A stretch of DNA of 16,796 nucleotides from Bacteriovoracaceae bacterium UBA7317 (lineage in GTDB: Bacteria > Bdellovibrionota > Bacteriovoracia > Bacteriovoracales > Bacteriovoracaceae): the NCBI GenBank assembly GCA_002474345.1, contig DKQD01000008.1, positions 18,875 through 35,670 on the forward strand, in the 5' to 3' direction. Made by a program: the position numbers and the translations under genes. Numbering within the stretch: the stretch's first letter is position 1; every line of letters begins with the position of its first letter. The notes beneath the pieces are model-generated. The model ran no database searches. It saw nothing but the letters and a program-made list of their open reading frames with translations, and was not told the DNA's origin. Shown here piece after piece: positions 7,373 through 15,050 of the stretch.

Positions 7373-7711
7373 CTAGGATTTCGCTGAAGCGTTTTTACCT
7401 AACTTTATAAGAACACGATCAGTTTTTATTGTAGCATTGATTCTAGGGCTATGTTCTTCATAATAAACCACATTTTTATTTTTTCTTTGGCAGTTAAGTG
7501 AAAAAGAAACTTTGTAATTATAATCTATAAAACAAAGGAGCCCATCTTTTGTTTCTAAACTGGTTGTGAAGCTCTTGTTAAGAGGTAAAAAAGTATGGTG
7601 ATAAGTCTTGGTCCATATTTTGACTTCTAACATTTCTGAAAAGCTGTTCTTAGAAAAGAGTAAGGAAAGAGGAAACAAAATAAAATATGTAAAAAATTTT
7701 ATTTTGTTCAT
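7373..7711 (-). CDS. Small exported protein, unknown function
   Basis: 112 residues. The first 25 residues form a Sec signal peptide: a basic start (MNKIKF), a hydrophobic core (FFTYFILFPLSLLF) and a likely cleavage site after SFS or nearby. The mature part of about 87 residues is rich in beta-prone and basic residues, has two Cys (Cys60 and Cys74, counted from Met1, in GLLCFIDYN and SLNCQRK) that could form a disulphide in the periplasm, and ends KLGKNASAKS. I recognise no family. The start is ATG with AAGGG (7722-7726) ten bases upstream. The gene converges on the SRPBCC-like gene with a 36-bp gap and diverges from xdhC. Its 5' leader contains the alternative hairpins at 7758-7802. Confidence 0.65.
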   Translation of the reverse strand: MNKIKFFTYFILFPLSLLFSKNSFSEMLEVKIWTKTYHHTFLPLNKSFTTSLETKDGLLCFIDYNYKVSFSLNCQRKNKNVVYYEEHSPRINATIKTDRVLIKLGKNASAKS

Positions 7712-7757
7712 ATTTTTAAAACCCTTGTATTGTTTTTCATAAAGTCTTACACAATTT

Positions 7758-7802
7758 AAAAAAGTCAGGTATTCGGAGCGCTTCTCACCTACTTTTGTAG
7801 GT
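7758..7802 (-). promoter_or_regulatory. Candidate attenuator or riboswitch-like leader: two mutually exclusive hairpins
   Basis: Read on the minus strand, ACCTAC (7802-7797), AAAA and GTAGGT (7792-7787) make a perfect 6-bp hairpin. The same GTAGGT, with the AAAA before it, can instead pair with ACCTGACTTT (7770-7760 side): 4+3+3 bp with one bulged base and a 16-nt loop, and the T-run at 7763-7758 follows. The first hairpin would prevent the second, which has terminator form. About 45 bases later lies the ATG of the small exported protein. Outer arms ACACAAT (7749-7755) and ATTGTGT (7819-7825) could enclose the element. The gap separates divergent genes, so a plain terminator would not be expected here. 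It is unlike any riboswitch class I can name. Confidence 0.35.
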
Positions 7803-7909
7803 TACAGACTACATGATCATTGTGTTCAAAAGATAAGCTTTTGGCAAATCAAATTTTTATGTCTTAAGCTTAGACAAATCCTTATAAAAAATTTTGTTGC
7901 TGTTTGATT

Positions 7910-7939
7910 TTGACAATATATAGACAAAATTTTTAAAAT
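7910..7939 (+). promoter_or_regulatory. Sigma-70-type promoter of xdhC-mocA
   Basis: TTGACA at 7910-7915 matches the -35 consensus exactly. TAAAAT at 7934-7939 matches the -10 in five of six positions, with an 18-bp spacer. Transcription would begin near 7946, leaving a leader of about 20 nt before the ATG at 7967. This short leader carries AAGGGTGGA (7947-7955), whose distance to the ATG (11 bases or more) is long for a ribosome site. Confidence 0.55.
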
Positions 7940-7966
7940 TTTAAATAAGGGTGGAAATCGCACGTA

Positions 7967-8803
7967 ATGAGAGAACAACACGAGTTGTTAAAATTTATTA
8001 AAGGAAGAGAGGAGCAAAAATTTGTTCTTGTCACCATTACAGATACCGAGGGATCCACCTATAGGAAAAAAGGTTCTAAAAAATTAATTGCTGCGAATGG
8101 AACAAGTGTTGGACTAATAAGTGGTGGCTGCCTTGAATCAGAAATAATTGAACAGGCCTTAAAGATGGAAGGAAAAAGCTTTTCCTGCGTCATTGATACG
8201 ACATCTGAACTAGATAGGGTTTTTGGCTACTCTATAGGTTGTCAGGGCAAAATATATTTAAACTTTGAAAAGTTAAAGGGCAAAGATCTATTTTCTAAGA
8301 AGGAATTTCAACCGGATTTAGAAGAGACCCTAGATATTTTTGTTTTTGGGGCAGGTCCGGATATTTTGCCTTTAAAAGAACTATTAGATTGGATGAGATG
8401 GCGTGTAACTTTCTACACCCATAGGTCTGACCAATTTGAAGAAAAAAAACGTTTGAATTGGAATATTAATAAGATTGACCCTTTTAGCTTTGAAGTTTCG
8501 ATTCCTTGTCCTGAAAGAACTGCTTTACTTTTAATGTCACATAATTATCCCTCTGATTTAGAACTGCTAAGGTACTTTCTTAATTACCCTATTAGCTATA
8601 TAGGTATTTTAGGCCCTCATCAAAAAAGAGAGCAGATGCTCAAAGATTTAAAAAATGTTTATAATACTGATATTTCAGGCGAATCTCTATCAAAAATCTA
8701 TGGGCCCATGGGGATTAAAAATTTAGGTCGTGGTGAATCGGCCATTGCCCTCTCAATTGTTTCTCAACTACAATCAATTTTTTTTAACAAAGAAGGGCAT
8801 TAA
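7967..8803 (+). CDS. xdhC: XdhC-family molybdenum cofactor maturation protein
   Basis: 278 residues. XdhC/CoxF proteins bind the molybdenum cofactor, help its sulphuration and pass it to xanthine-dehydrogenase-family enzymes in the cytosol. The N-terminal domain shows TDTEGSTYRKKGSK (25-38), then GLISGGCLESEI (49-60) with the conserved Cys55, and YSIGCQGKIYLNFE (88-101) with Cys92. The C-terminal Rossmann-like domain begins LDIFVFGAGPD (122-132), contains ALLLMSHNYPSDL (186-198) and YIGILGP (211-217), and ends with GPMGIKNLGRGESAIALSI (246-264). Domain order and length fit the family. Three bases separate it from mocA, so the two form an operon. The hydroxylase they should serve lies directly downstream on the opposite strand. 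The function is confident; the individual target is inferred from position. Confidence 0.9.
   Translation: MREQHELLKFIKGREEQKFVLVTITDTEGSTYRKKGSKKLIAANGTSVGLISGGCLESEIIEQALKMEGKSFSCVIDTTSELDRVFGYSIGCQGKIYLNFEKLKGKDLFSKKEFQPDLEETLDIFVFGAGPDILPLKELLDWMRWRVTFYTHRSDQFEEKKRLNWNINKIDPFSFEVSIPCPERTALLLMSHNYPSDLELLRYFLNYPISYIGILGPHQKREQMLKDLKNVYNTDISGESLSKIYGPMGIKNLGRGESAIALSIVSQLQSIFFNKEGH
8793..8797 (+). promoter_or_regulatory. Ribosome binding site of mocA inside the xdhC end
   Basis: AAGGG within the last codons of xdhC, nine bases before the mocA ATG at 8807. It indicates that both are translated from one message. Confidence 0.55.
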
Positions 8804-8806
8804 TTA

Positions 8807-9343
8807 ATGATTAGCGTTGTGTTGGCCGCTGGCATGTCTTCTCGCTTTGGTCAAAGTAAACTGTCTTATGTTTTGGATGATAAACCTCTCATTCATTACG
8901 TTTTGGATTCTTTGTATCAATTTATGGAAGTCAATGTGATTGTAGGTCATTATGAAAATGAAATTCGCTCCATTTTACCTGATTATGTTTCTCGAATAAT
9001 TAAAAACAATAAATATCAATTGGGGATAGGCTCCTCAGTGCAGTTGGCTATAGACTTGGCCAGAAGTAAAAAAGAAGACCTCCTTCTGACTTTGGGAGAT
9101 TTGATTTATGTTAATTCGAAAGATTATAAAAAGTTGATTAATAATTTTAAAGGAGAAACTCTTTACTCTTCATTTAGTGGAACTTACGGGCCTCCATGCA
9201 TCATTCCTTTTCATGTTTTAAATGATATGAAGGATTTGCCAGAAAAAGCTGGTCTTAAAGGAATGATAAAAAATTTTCATACAACTTTCATTGAAAATGC
9301 AAAGAGAGATGTAGACTTTTTAAGCAATATCCATATGGTCTGA
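8807..9343 (+). CDS. mocA: MocA-like molybdenum cofactor cytidylyltransferase
   Basis: 178 residues. The N-terminal nucleotide-binding signature reads VVLAAGMSSRFGQSKL (4-19), the usual LAAGxSxRxGxxK of the MobA/MocA nucleotidyltransferases. NNKYQLGIGSSVQLAI (67-82) fits the family's N-(x)-GxxxS segment, LLTLGDLIYV (93-102) is the metal-binding GD site, and GTYGPPCIIPFHV (125-137) is the cofactor-contact block. MocA adds CMP to molybdopterin, giving the cytosine dinucleotide used by oxidases of the CoxL/IorB type; that choice over GMP is inferred from the neighbouring enzyme. It is slightly shorter than typical (about 190-200), and the usual GDMP is GDLI here. Its last 24 bp overlap the 3' end of the convergent large-subunit gene. 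Confidence 0.85.
   Translation: MISVVLAAGMSSRFGQSKLSYVLDDKPLIHYVLDSLYQFMEVNVIVGHYENEIRSILPDYVSRIIKNNKYQLGIGSSVQLAIDLARSKKEDLLLTLGDLIYVNSKDYKKLINNFKGETLYSSFSGTYGPPCIIPFHVLNDMKDLPEKAGLKGMIKNFHTTFIENAKRDVDFLSNIHMV
9320..9343. other. 24-bp tail-to-tail overlap of mocA and the large-subunit gene
   Basis: The mocA stop TGA is at 9341-9343 and the large-subunit stop (TTA on plus, TAA on minus) at 9320-9322. The coding ends therefore overlap, leaving no room for separate terminators. Transcripts of the two operons must be antisense to each other at their ends. Confidence 0.85.
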
Positions 9344-11533
9344 AACCGGCAAGTGTCGGATCCTTTTCTTTGTCGCTCTAAAAATTGCATTACATAAGGC
9401 AGGAGCAACAACAGGCACACCAGGCTCACCTGCACCTGTAGGTTTTTCTGAACTTTTAATAACTTCAGTATGAATTTTTGGCGTCTGCGCCATAGTTAGA
9501 AGAGGGTAGTCATCAAAGTTTCCTTGAACAACCTTACTATTCTCAATTTCAATTTTCCCCATTAATGCAGCTGTTAAACCAAAAATAACTGAACTCATTA
9601 ATTGAGCATGAACTCCATCTGGATTTAGAGCGGTGCCACAGTCTAAAGCAATCCAAACATTTTTTAAAACTAAGGACTTTTTATATTCAACTTCTATTAC
9701 GGCAGCAGCATAAGATTTGAAGCTAAAGTGAGTCGCGAGCCCCAAGGACTCACCTTTTTTTTCTTCCCAGCCTGACATCTTTTTTACGGTTTGCAAGACA
9801 TTCAATTGTCTTGAATTTTGTTTGAGACGGGATTCTCTAAATTTCATAGGGTCAATTCCGGCCTTATGAGCGACTTCGTCAACAAAACATTCAACAAAAA
9901 AAGCGTTTTGACTATGCCCAACAGACCGCCAGAATTGCGTTGTGACCGGCGGGTTTGTTTTTTGCCAAAGAATTTGAGCACCTTTTAAATTATAAGGAGC
10001 TAGTGCACCTTCTTTTATAGACATGCTATCAGCAAAAAGAAGAGCAAATTCCCCTAATTTCTTAGGAAGCGTATTACCCATCCAGGAAGGTGTCATTGAT
10101 GAAATCATTTTTGGCAAAAGGTCTTTAGCAATAGATTGCGTTGCGATAGATTGTTTCCAATAGAAGTCAGAGGCATCCTTATTAAAGGAAGCTTTAATTC
10201 GGGAAAAGACATAGGGTCTGTAAAAGCCATGCCTCATATCATCTTCCCTCGAGTAGATTAATTTGACAGGTTTTTTTATTTTATTGCTAATTTCCGTAGC
10301 ACTTCTTAAGGCATCCATTTCACCCCTTCTTCCAAAGCCACCCCCAAGAGATGATGATTCAACCGTAATTTTTTCTCTTGAAATTCCAGTTATCTCAGAA
10401 ACAACAGGCTGGACAGCTCCAGGTGATTGAGTTGGTAGCCATACGTGGGCCTCATCTTTTTTAACCCATACTGTGGCATTTTGTGGTTCCATAGTGGCGT
10501 GTGCTAGGAAGGGGACAGAGTATTCTGCTTCAACCTCGTGGTCTAATTTCTTATAACCGGCTCCTTCACTAAGCAGCTCTTTTCCTTCAAAGTTCTTTGT
10601 TAAGTTCTTACACTCTATTTCATACTTTTTAGAACTAAAAAGGTTTTTTGGTTTTTTCCATTTACCTTTGAACAATTCTTTCGCTTTTATGGCCTGCCAG
10701 TATTTGTCGGCGACTATCGTAAAACCGATTGTAATTGGGAAGACATGCCTTACACCATCAATTTTTAAAAGTTCACTCTCATTACATGATAAGGGAGTTG
10801 ATCCGAACTCAGGAAAAGGGATGATTACAGCGGAGAGTGCATTTTTTATGCCTCCATCAATACCATACTGCTCTTTTCCAGTAACTTTTTTTAAGTTATC
10901 GACACGTTTTATATATTTTCCAATATATTTACTGTTTTTTATATCAAGATTGTGGTCTGCAGACTTTACTTCAACCTTTGCGGCAAATTTGGATAAATCC
11001 TGGTAAGAGATTGATTGTTTTCCGTAGGTGACGTATCCACCATTTGTCTTAAGAGTTTTTTCAGGGATATTTAACTTTTTACTTGCTGCATAGATCATTG
11101 TTGCTCTAATAGAAGCGCCTATTTTAAGCATATGCTTCCATTCAGTCGATGTTGATAGACTTGCACCTGTCCCCTGCATTTTAAAGGCCTTGTGTGCATA
11201 GACTTTATCTGCTGGGGCATTGACGACTTCTAAAAGTTCAATAGGGTAATCCATAGCTTCACAAATGAGAGAAGCAAGTCCTGTAGAGATCCCTTGGCCC
11301 ATTTCACTTCTTGGGCAAGTAAAGATTAAGGGACCTTTTTCTGGAATATGAATCCATGCGTTTATAAATTCATTACTATCTTTACTTGCGACATTTGATC
11401 CACTTGATGAACAAGAGGTTAGAGGGAAGCCAAATGTAACTCCAGCACTTGTTCCAGCCGCTATTTTTAAAAACGATCTTCTCGAAACTTTTAGAGGGCC
11501 CAATTCATTTTCATTTTTATCGACGTTTTTCAA
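9320..11533 (-). CDS. iorB: Molybdopterin-binding large subunit of an isoquinoline-1-oxidoreductase/aldehyde-oxidase type hydroxylase
   Basis: 737 residues. A Tat signal (VSRRSFLKIAAG, 16-27) leads to LTSC (38-41), a lipobox with Cys41, so the protein is probably exported folded and lipidated. The mature order is that of IorB: an early cofactor-binding segment SEMGQGISTGLASL (76-89), a hammerhead-like region (about 205-300), then EAEYSVPFLAHATMEPQNAT (335-354), SLGGGFGRRGE (395-405) and TGAGEPGVPVVAPAL (699-713), where Glu703 fits the catalytic glutamate. It hydroxylates an N-heterocycle or oxidises an aldehyde with water as oxygen source; the substrate is not readable. The start is TTG with GAGGGAG (11540-11546) six bases before it. 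It follows the [2Fe-2S] gene after 16 bp. No C-terminal cytochrome c domain is present. Confidence 0.88.
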   Translation of the reverse strand: MKNVDKNENELGPLKVSRRSFLKIAAGTSAGVTFGFPLTSCSSSGSNVASKDSNEFINAWIHIPEKGPLIFTCPRSEMGQGISTGLASLICEAMDYPIELLEVVNAPADKVYAHKAFKMQGTGASLSTSTEWKHMLKIGASIRATMIYAASKKLNIPEKTLKTNGGYVTYGKQSISYQDLSKFAAKVEVKSADHNLDIKNSKYIGKYIKRVDNLKKVTGKEQYGIDGGIKNALSAVIIPFPEFGSTPLSCNESELLKIDGVRHVFPITIGFTIVADKYWQAIKAKELFKGKWKKPKNLFSSKKYEIECKNLTKNFEGKELLSEGAGYKKLDHEVEAEYSVPFLAHATMEPQNATVWVKKDEAHVWLPTQSPGAVQPVVSEITGISREKITVESSSLGGGFGRRGEMDALRSATEISNKIKKPVKLIYSREDDMRHGFYRPYVFSRIKASFNKDASDFYWKQSIATQSIAKDLLPKMISSMTPSWMGNTLPKKLGEFALLFADSMSIKEGALAPYNLKGAQILWQKTNPPVTTQFWRSVGHSQNAFFVECFVDEVAHKAGIDPMKFRESRLKQNSRQLNVLQTVKKMSGWEEKKGESLGLATHFSFKSYAAAVIEVEYKKSLVLKNVWIALDCGTALNPDGVHAQLMSSVIFGLTAALMGKIEIENSKVVQGNFDDYPLLTMAQTPKIHTEVIKSSEKPTGAGEPGVPVVAPALCNAIFRATKKRIRHLPVSDHMDIA

Positions 11534-11539
11534 CTTCTT

Positions 11540-11546
11540 CTCCCTC
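11540..11546 (-). promoter_or_regulatory. Ribosome binding site deciding the TTG start of the large subunit
   Basis: GAGGGAG on the minus strand, six bases before TTG 11533-11531. No ATG or GTG lies nearby in frame before the Tat signal. Confidence 0.65.
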
Positions 11547-11549
11547 TTT

Positions 11550-12005
11550 TTATGAGTTTACTTCTGAAGATTTTTTAATCGCCTTAATTATTCTAGGGTA
11601 AGTACCACATCGGCAAAGATTGTCCATCCACTCTCTTATTTCTTCTTCTGTTGGGTTTGGAGATAGTTTTAAAAGGGCATAGGCTTTTAGTATCTGTCCT
11701 GGTTGGCAATATCCACATTGGGCGACGTTCTCTTCCATCCAGTTTTTCTGAAGATTTGTAAGGTTTTTATCATTCTTACTTATACCTGAAAGGGTTGTCA
11801 CTTCTTTCCCTTTTAAGTCTTTTAGAGGTGTAACACAAGATTTAGCTGGCTCACCGTTTACCAAAATTGTGCATGCTCCACAGACTCCTTTCCCGCACCC
11901 AAACTTGAGTGACTCATCTCCGAGCTCTTCTCGAATGGCCCAAAGAGAAGCTGTTTCTTCTGGTATGTTAACTTCGCTTTTCTTGTCATTTAAATTGAAC
12001 TTCAT
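11550..12005 (-). CDS. iorA: [2Fe-2S] small subunit of the molybdenum hydroxylase
   Basis: 151 residues from the ATG at 12005. All eight cluster cysteines are present: Cys37, Cys42, Cys45 and Cys57 of the plant-type ferredoxin domain (FGCGKGVCGACTILVNGE), and Cys97, Cys100, Cys131 and Cys133 of the helical domain (QCGYCQPGQ, NLCRCGTYPRI). It carries electrons from the molybdenum site of the large subunit to an external acceptor. Length and layout match IorA/CoxS-type subunits. It has no signal of its own, so export would be by hitch-hiking on the large subunit's Tat signal. AAGGA (12013-12017) lies seven bases before this ATG; a TTG at 12011 is only one base from it and is unlikely as the start. 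Upstream, TATAAT reads on the minus strand at 12075-12080 without a clear -35. Confidence 0.92.
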   Translation of the reverse strand: MKFNLNDKKSEVNIPEETASLWAIREELGDESLKFGCGKGVCGACTILVNGEPAKSCVTPLKDLKGKEVTTLSGISKNDKNLTNLQKNWMEENVAQCGYCQPGQILKAYALLKLSPNPTEEEIREWMDNLCRCGTYPRIIKAIKKSSEVNS

Positions 12006-12214
12006 TTCCAATTCCTTATTAACCTTTGTTAAATATTAAAATTAATTTATCAGTAGGGAAATAGGTTTTTTTAAATTATAAGATCTGAAATTAAATAGTT
12101 ATTGGGTCATTACACGTAAATGAAAAAAAGTGAGAACTCTTTTCAGAGAACCAAAAGAATCAACTTTAATATAAAAAAGAATTTAATGTGACTTTTAAAT
12201 TTTTTTTACGTTTC

Positions 12215-14953
12215 TTATTCTTTTTTTACATAAGGTAATGTAATTGAAAACTTAGTTCCTTCATCAATTTTACTAGTCACACTTATGTTGCCACCAAGTT
12301 TCTCGACTTCATCTCTGACAGCATCCATCCCAATACCTCTACCTGAAAGGTAAGATACTTGTTCTTTTGTAGAAAGTCCTGGAAGAAATATTGAATTTAT
12401 AAGTTCTGATTCATCAAGCTTTTGAATATTATCTTCTGGCATTAATTCATTTTTAAGGAGCTTTTGCTTTATTTTTTTCGTATTAATTCCTCTACCATCA
12501 TCATTCATATTGATAATAAAGTTATCTCCATTACTTATAAATTCGACTGTAATAACTCCTTTTTGACTTTTTGTTTTTTCTATTCTTTCATCCTCTGTTT
12601 CAATACCATGATCAACCATGTTTCTAAAAATATGTATAGAGGTATCAATAAGGTTTGAAAATATTGAATAGTCAACCAGAACCTTGTCACCCTTTATTTG
12701 AAAATCTATAACTTTTCCCTGTTCCTTTGCAATTTCGTCAATAAGCTGCTTATATCGACTAAACTTTTCTTTAATATCTGTAAGAATATAATTTTTTTGA
12801 ATATGTGATCTGAGCGTATTTAAAGAATCGGTTTCATCTATTATTGAAAAAAGTTTGGAGACTTCAATGGCATTTCCTTCTTCAACCATAAATTTGTTAG
12901 CGGCTTGAACTACAGTATGATTTTTCTTTAAAAAATCTTGAAAACTCAATCGAAATGAATAAATTTCAATGTTTAATTTATCAAGCTCATTCTTATCAAT
13001 AACAGACTCTATAACGTTTAGTAAGTTTATAAGGGAATTAACTCCAAATAACCCCCATCTTGCCTTTAATGTATGAAATGATCTAAAGAGTTCTTCTTTA
13101 TTTTGGAAATTATCTCTGTAAGAATCTAAAATAGAATATGTGTCATCAACTAAATCAACAAAATCGACTGGACTTTTGAGGCAATTGTTTACGAAAGTGA
13201 CATTCTCTTTGTCTAATTCCAGCTTTTTTTGAAGGTTTAACTCATTTGTTTTGTCTGATGCAATTAGAATTAAATTACTAATTTTTGTTTTGGATCTTTT
13301 TTCATAAATTGGACGAAACTCTAACTCTACATACCTTCCTTTCGTTCCTTCAAAACTTTTTGGGGCCAGCTGGTTAAGGTCTTTAAAAGGAAGCCTTCCT
13401 TCAAAAACTATATGGATCCATTTTTTTAAAGAGTCTCTCTTAATTGGTTTTTTAAAAATGACGTCCCAAATTTTTAATCCCTTATTTTCTGATTCATGAA
13501 GGTTTGTTTCAAGCAATTTTTCTGTAATTTTAGTAGCACCTTGCTGAATGACCCCCTTCTTATCTATAGTTAAATAGCCTTGCTCAAGGTTATTCATGAT
13601 GTATTTCATTCTCATTTTTTGCTTATGGGAATTTTGAAGGAAGAGCTCTACTTGTGCTTTTTCAATTTCCAAGTCCTTGTTTTTTAAATCCAATTCTTCC
13701 GTTTTTTCTTTTACTTTCCTCTCTAAACCTCGTCTTGATTCTTCCAAAAGATCAGAAAGGTTTTTTTCTTTTTCAAGTGAAAGTTCCTGTTGGTAATTAA
13801 ATTTATAGGCAAGGCCCATGGATAATAAGACCATTTGGATGCAGGTTCCAATTAAGGCAGCGTTAGAGGTGAAAAAGTTGGCTTGAAAAAAACCGATTGT
13901 CATTAACACTTTAACGATTGTACCTAAGATCATTGAAGAGAAAGCTAAGATATAGTATTTGGAAGGTTTAAAACCTCTAAGGTAAAAATGAAAGTTAATA
14001 ATCAATAATGTAGGTAGTATAAAAAGAGTGTTGGCCATTAACGAGAATAAAGAAATGGAATATCTAAAAAAAAGACTAAAAACAATTACTAAAATGCATG
14101 AAAATATAAATACTAAAAAAAGATTAAATAATTTTTTATGTTCACTTCTATTTATTTCCAAGTAAGTCATAGTGAAAGTAGTTGTAAAAAGGCTTGAAAA
14201 ACCACCAAATAAACCTACACCTTGATTGGAAAACCATGGGTAATCTGGAAAAACAAATTGAAAACCAAAACCCTCAGTGGTTAATAACGTCAGACCATAA
14301 AAAAGAACATAAAAAATATAGTGAAGATAACTAATATCCTTTGTGGCAATAAGAATAAATAAATTATAGAAAAACATTATAAAAATAAAGCCAAAGAGAA
14401 TACCAAAACCGAAATTATTTTCTCCTTCTTCATGAAACGTCTCAATTTTCGATTGTATTTCAACATTTATTTGAGTCGTTGTTCCTCTTACTTTTAAATA
14501 ATAAACAGTATCTTTGTTGGGAGAAATTTCAAAAATAAAAAATCGGCTTTTTATTTTGCGAGAATCAAATGAGTATAAATCTCCTCTTGTTTCAAGCTCC
14601 CAGCTTCCTTCTTTTTTAAAGTAAAAATCGATGTGATCCTGTCGAAAGTGTTTATATATTAAATTCCATTTTTTTTGACCAGAGTTATTTCGTATTTTTA
14701 ATTTAACCCAAAATGAGGAAGAAGATAGCCCAAAATTTGGTATGTCAACTGTACTTTTTTTAAATTTATTTTTCCACTTAGAGCTTTCAATTTCATGGAT
14801 AGATAAAGAATTATTCGGGTCCTCAAGAATGTATAGGTTAAGACCAATTTTATATCTATCACTTTTATCTTTTAATACAACAGGTGTTATTTCTGAAAAC
14901 AATGGTCCCGATATAAGAAAAAATATAAAAATTTGGTAAAGCTTATTAATCAC
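12215..14953 (-). CDS. 7TMR-DISM sensor kinase with CheA-like HPt and ATPase domains
   Basis: 912 residues. A signal peptide (1-20) precedes an extracellular beta-rich DISMED2-like domain (about 25-170, with SSSFWVKLKIRNNS and YYLKVRGTTT). About seven membrane helices lie between 183 and 384, then a coiled coil (388-445) and a PAS-like region (450-570). An HPt-like helical domain has FHTLKARWGLFG (626-637), His627 being the likely phosphoryl site. The ATPase domain is of CheA type: HIFRNMVDHGIE (774-785, N box), DDGRGI (818-823), FLPGLSTKE (856-864), GRGIGMDAV (871-879), GTKFSITLPY (899-908). It probably senses a periplasmic ligand and phosphorylates a response regulator encoded elsewhere. 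The P3 dimer and CheW-like P5 domains of CheA are not apparent. The start is GTG; an in-frame TAA directly upstream rules out an earlier one. It is separated by about 200 bp from the hydroxylase operon downstream. Confidence 0.85.
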   Translation of the reverse strand: MINKLYQIFIFFLISGPLFSEITPVVLKDKSDRYKIGLNLYILEDPNNSLSIHEIESSKWKNKFKKSTVDIPNFGLSSSSFWVKLKIRNNSGQKKWNLIYKHFRQDHIDFYFKKEGSWELETRGDLYSFDSRKIKSRFFIFEISPNKDTVYYLKVRGTTTQINVEIQSKIETFHEEGENNFGFGILFGFIFIMFFYNLFILIATKDISYLHYIFYVLFYGLTLLTTEGFGFQFVFPDYPWFSNQGVGLFGGFSSLFTTTFTMTYLEINRSEHKKLFNLFLVFIFSCILVIVFSLFFRYSISLFSLMANTLFILPTLLIINFHFYLRGFKPSKYYILAFSSMILGTIVKVLMTIGFFQANFFTSNAALIGTCIQMVLLSMGLAYKFNYQQELSLEKEKNLSDLLEESRRGLERKVKEKTEELDLKNKDLEIEKAQVELFLQNSHKQKMRMKYIMNNLEQGYLTIDKKGVIQQGATKITEKLLETNLHESENKGLKIWDVIFKKPIKRDSLKKWIHIVFEGRLPFKDLNQLAPKSFEGTKGRYVELEFRPIYEKRSKTKISNLILIASDKTNELNLQKKLELDKENVTFVNNCLKSPVDFVDLVDDTYSILDSYRDNFQNKEELFRSFHTLKARWGLFGVNSLINLLNVIESVIDKNELDKLNIEIYSFRLSFQDFLKKNHTVVQAANKFMVEEGNAIEVSKLFSIIDETDSLNTLRSHIQKNYILTDIKEKFSRYKQLIDEIAKEQGKVIDFQIKGDKVLVDYSIFSNLIDTSIHIFRNMVDHGIETEDERIEKTKSQKGVITVEFISNGDNFIINMNDDGRGINTKKIKQKLLKNELMPEDNIQKLDESELINSIFLPGLSTKEQVSYLSGRGIGMDAVRDEVEKLGGNISVTSKIDEGTKFSITLPYVKKE

Positions 14954-15050
14954 TTAAATCCGCCAAATGGTTTGAAAACTCCTTGAATTTATCGATATTT
15001 AAAGGGGTAAAATTGAGTCTTTTTGTGTACTTTTTTATGGCTTTCTTAAC
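14946..15050 (-). pseudogene. Possible remnant of a cistron upstream of the sensor kinase
   Basis: The minus frame between two TAA codons reads 34 codons, VKKAIKKYTKRLNFTPLNID then KFKEFSNHLADLSD, and its stop (14946-14948) lies just inside the sensor kinase gene, overlapping its GTG start as GTGATTAA. Composition is protein-like, and the stop/start overlap is typical of translational coupling. There is no start codon near its 5' end, though an AAGGAG occurs inside it at about 14978-14983. It could be the tail of a lost gene, or chance. The rest of the 14954-15231 gap is very AT-rich, with no convincing promoter on either strand. Confidence 0.25.

Noticed and set aside
7740..7966. Molybdenum cofactor riboswitch ahead of xdhC
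   Set aside because: The only good promoter (7910-7939) leaves a leader of about 20 nt, and the structured element upstream is oriented better for the opposite gene. No Moco riboswitch pattern could be traced.
10668..11006. Plus-strand open frame of 112 codons
   Set aside because: It is antisense to the strongly supported molybdenum large-subunit gene and has no family features.
12110..12160. Hairpin-like CTCT-GAAA-AGAG followed by a T-run on the minus strand, after the sensor kinase gene
   Set aside because: Only four base pairs can form and flanking bases do not extend the stem; this is too weak to call a terminator.
12464..12658. Short plus-strand frame inside the sensor kinase gene
   Set aside because: It lies wholly within the ATPase domain coding region on the other strand and is a shadow.
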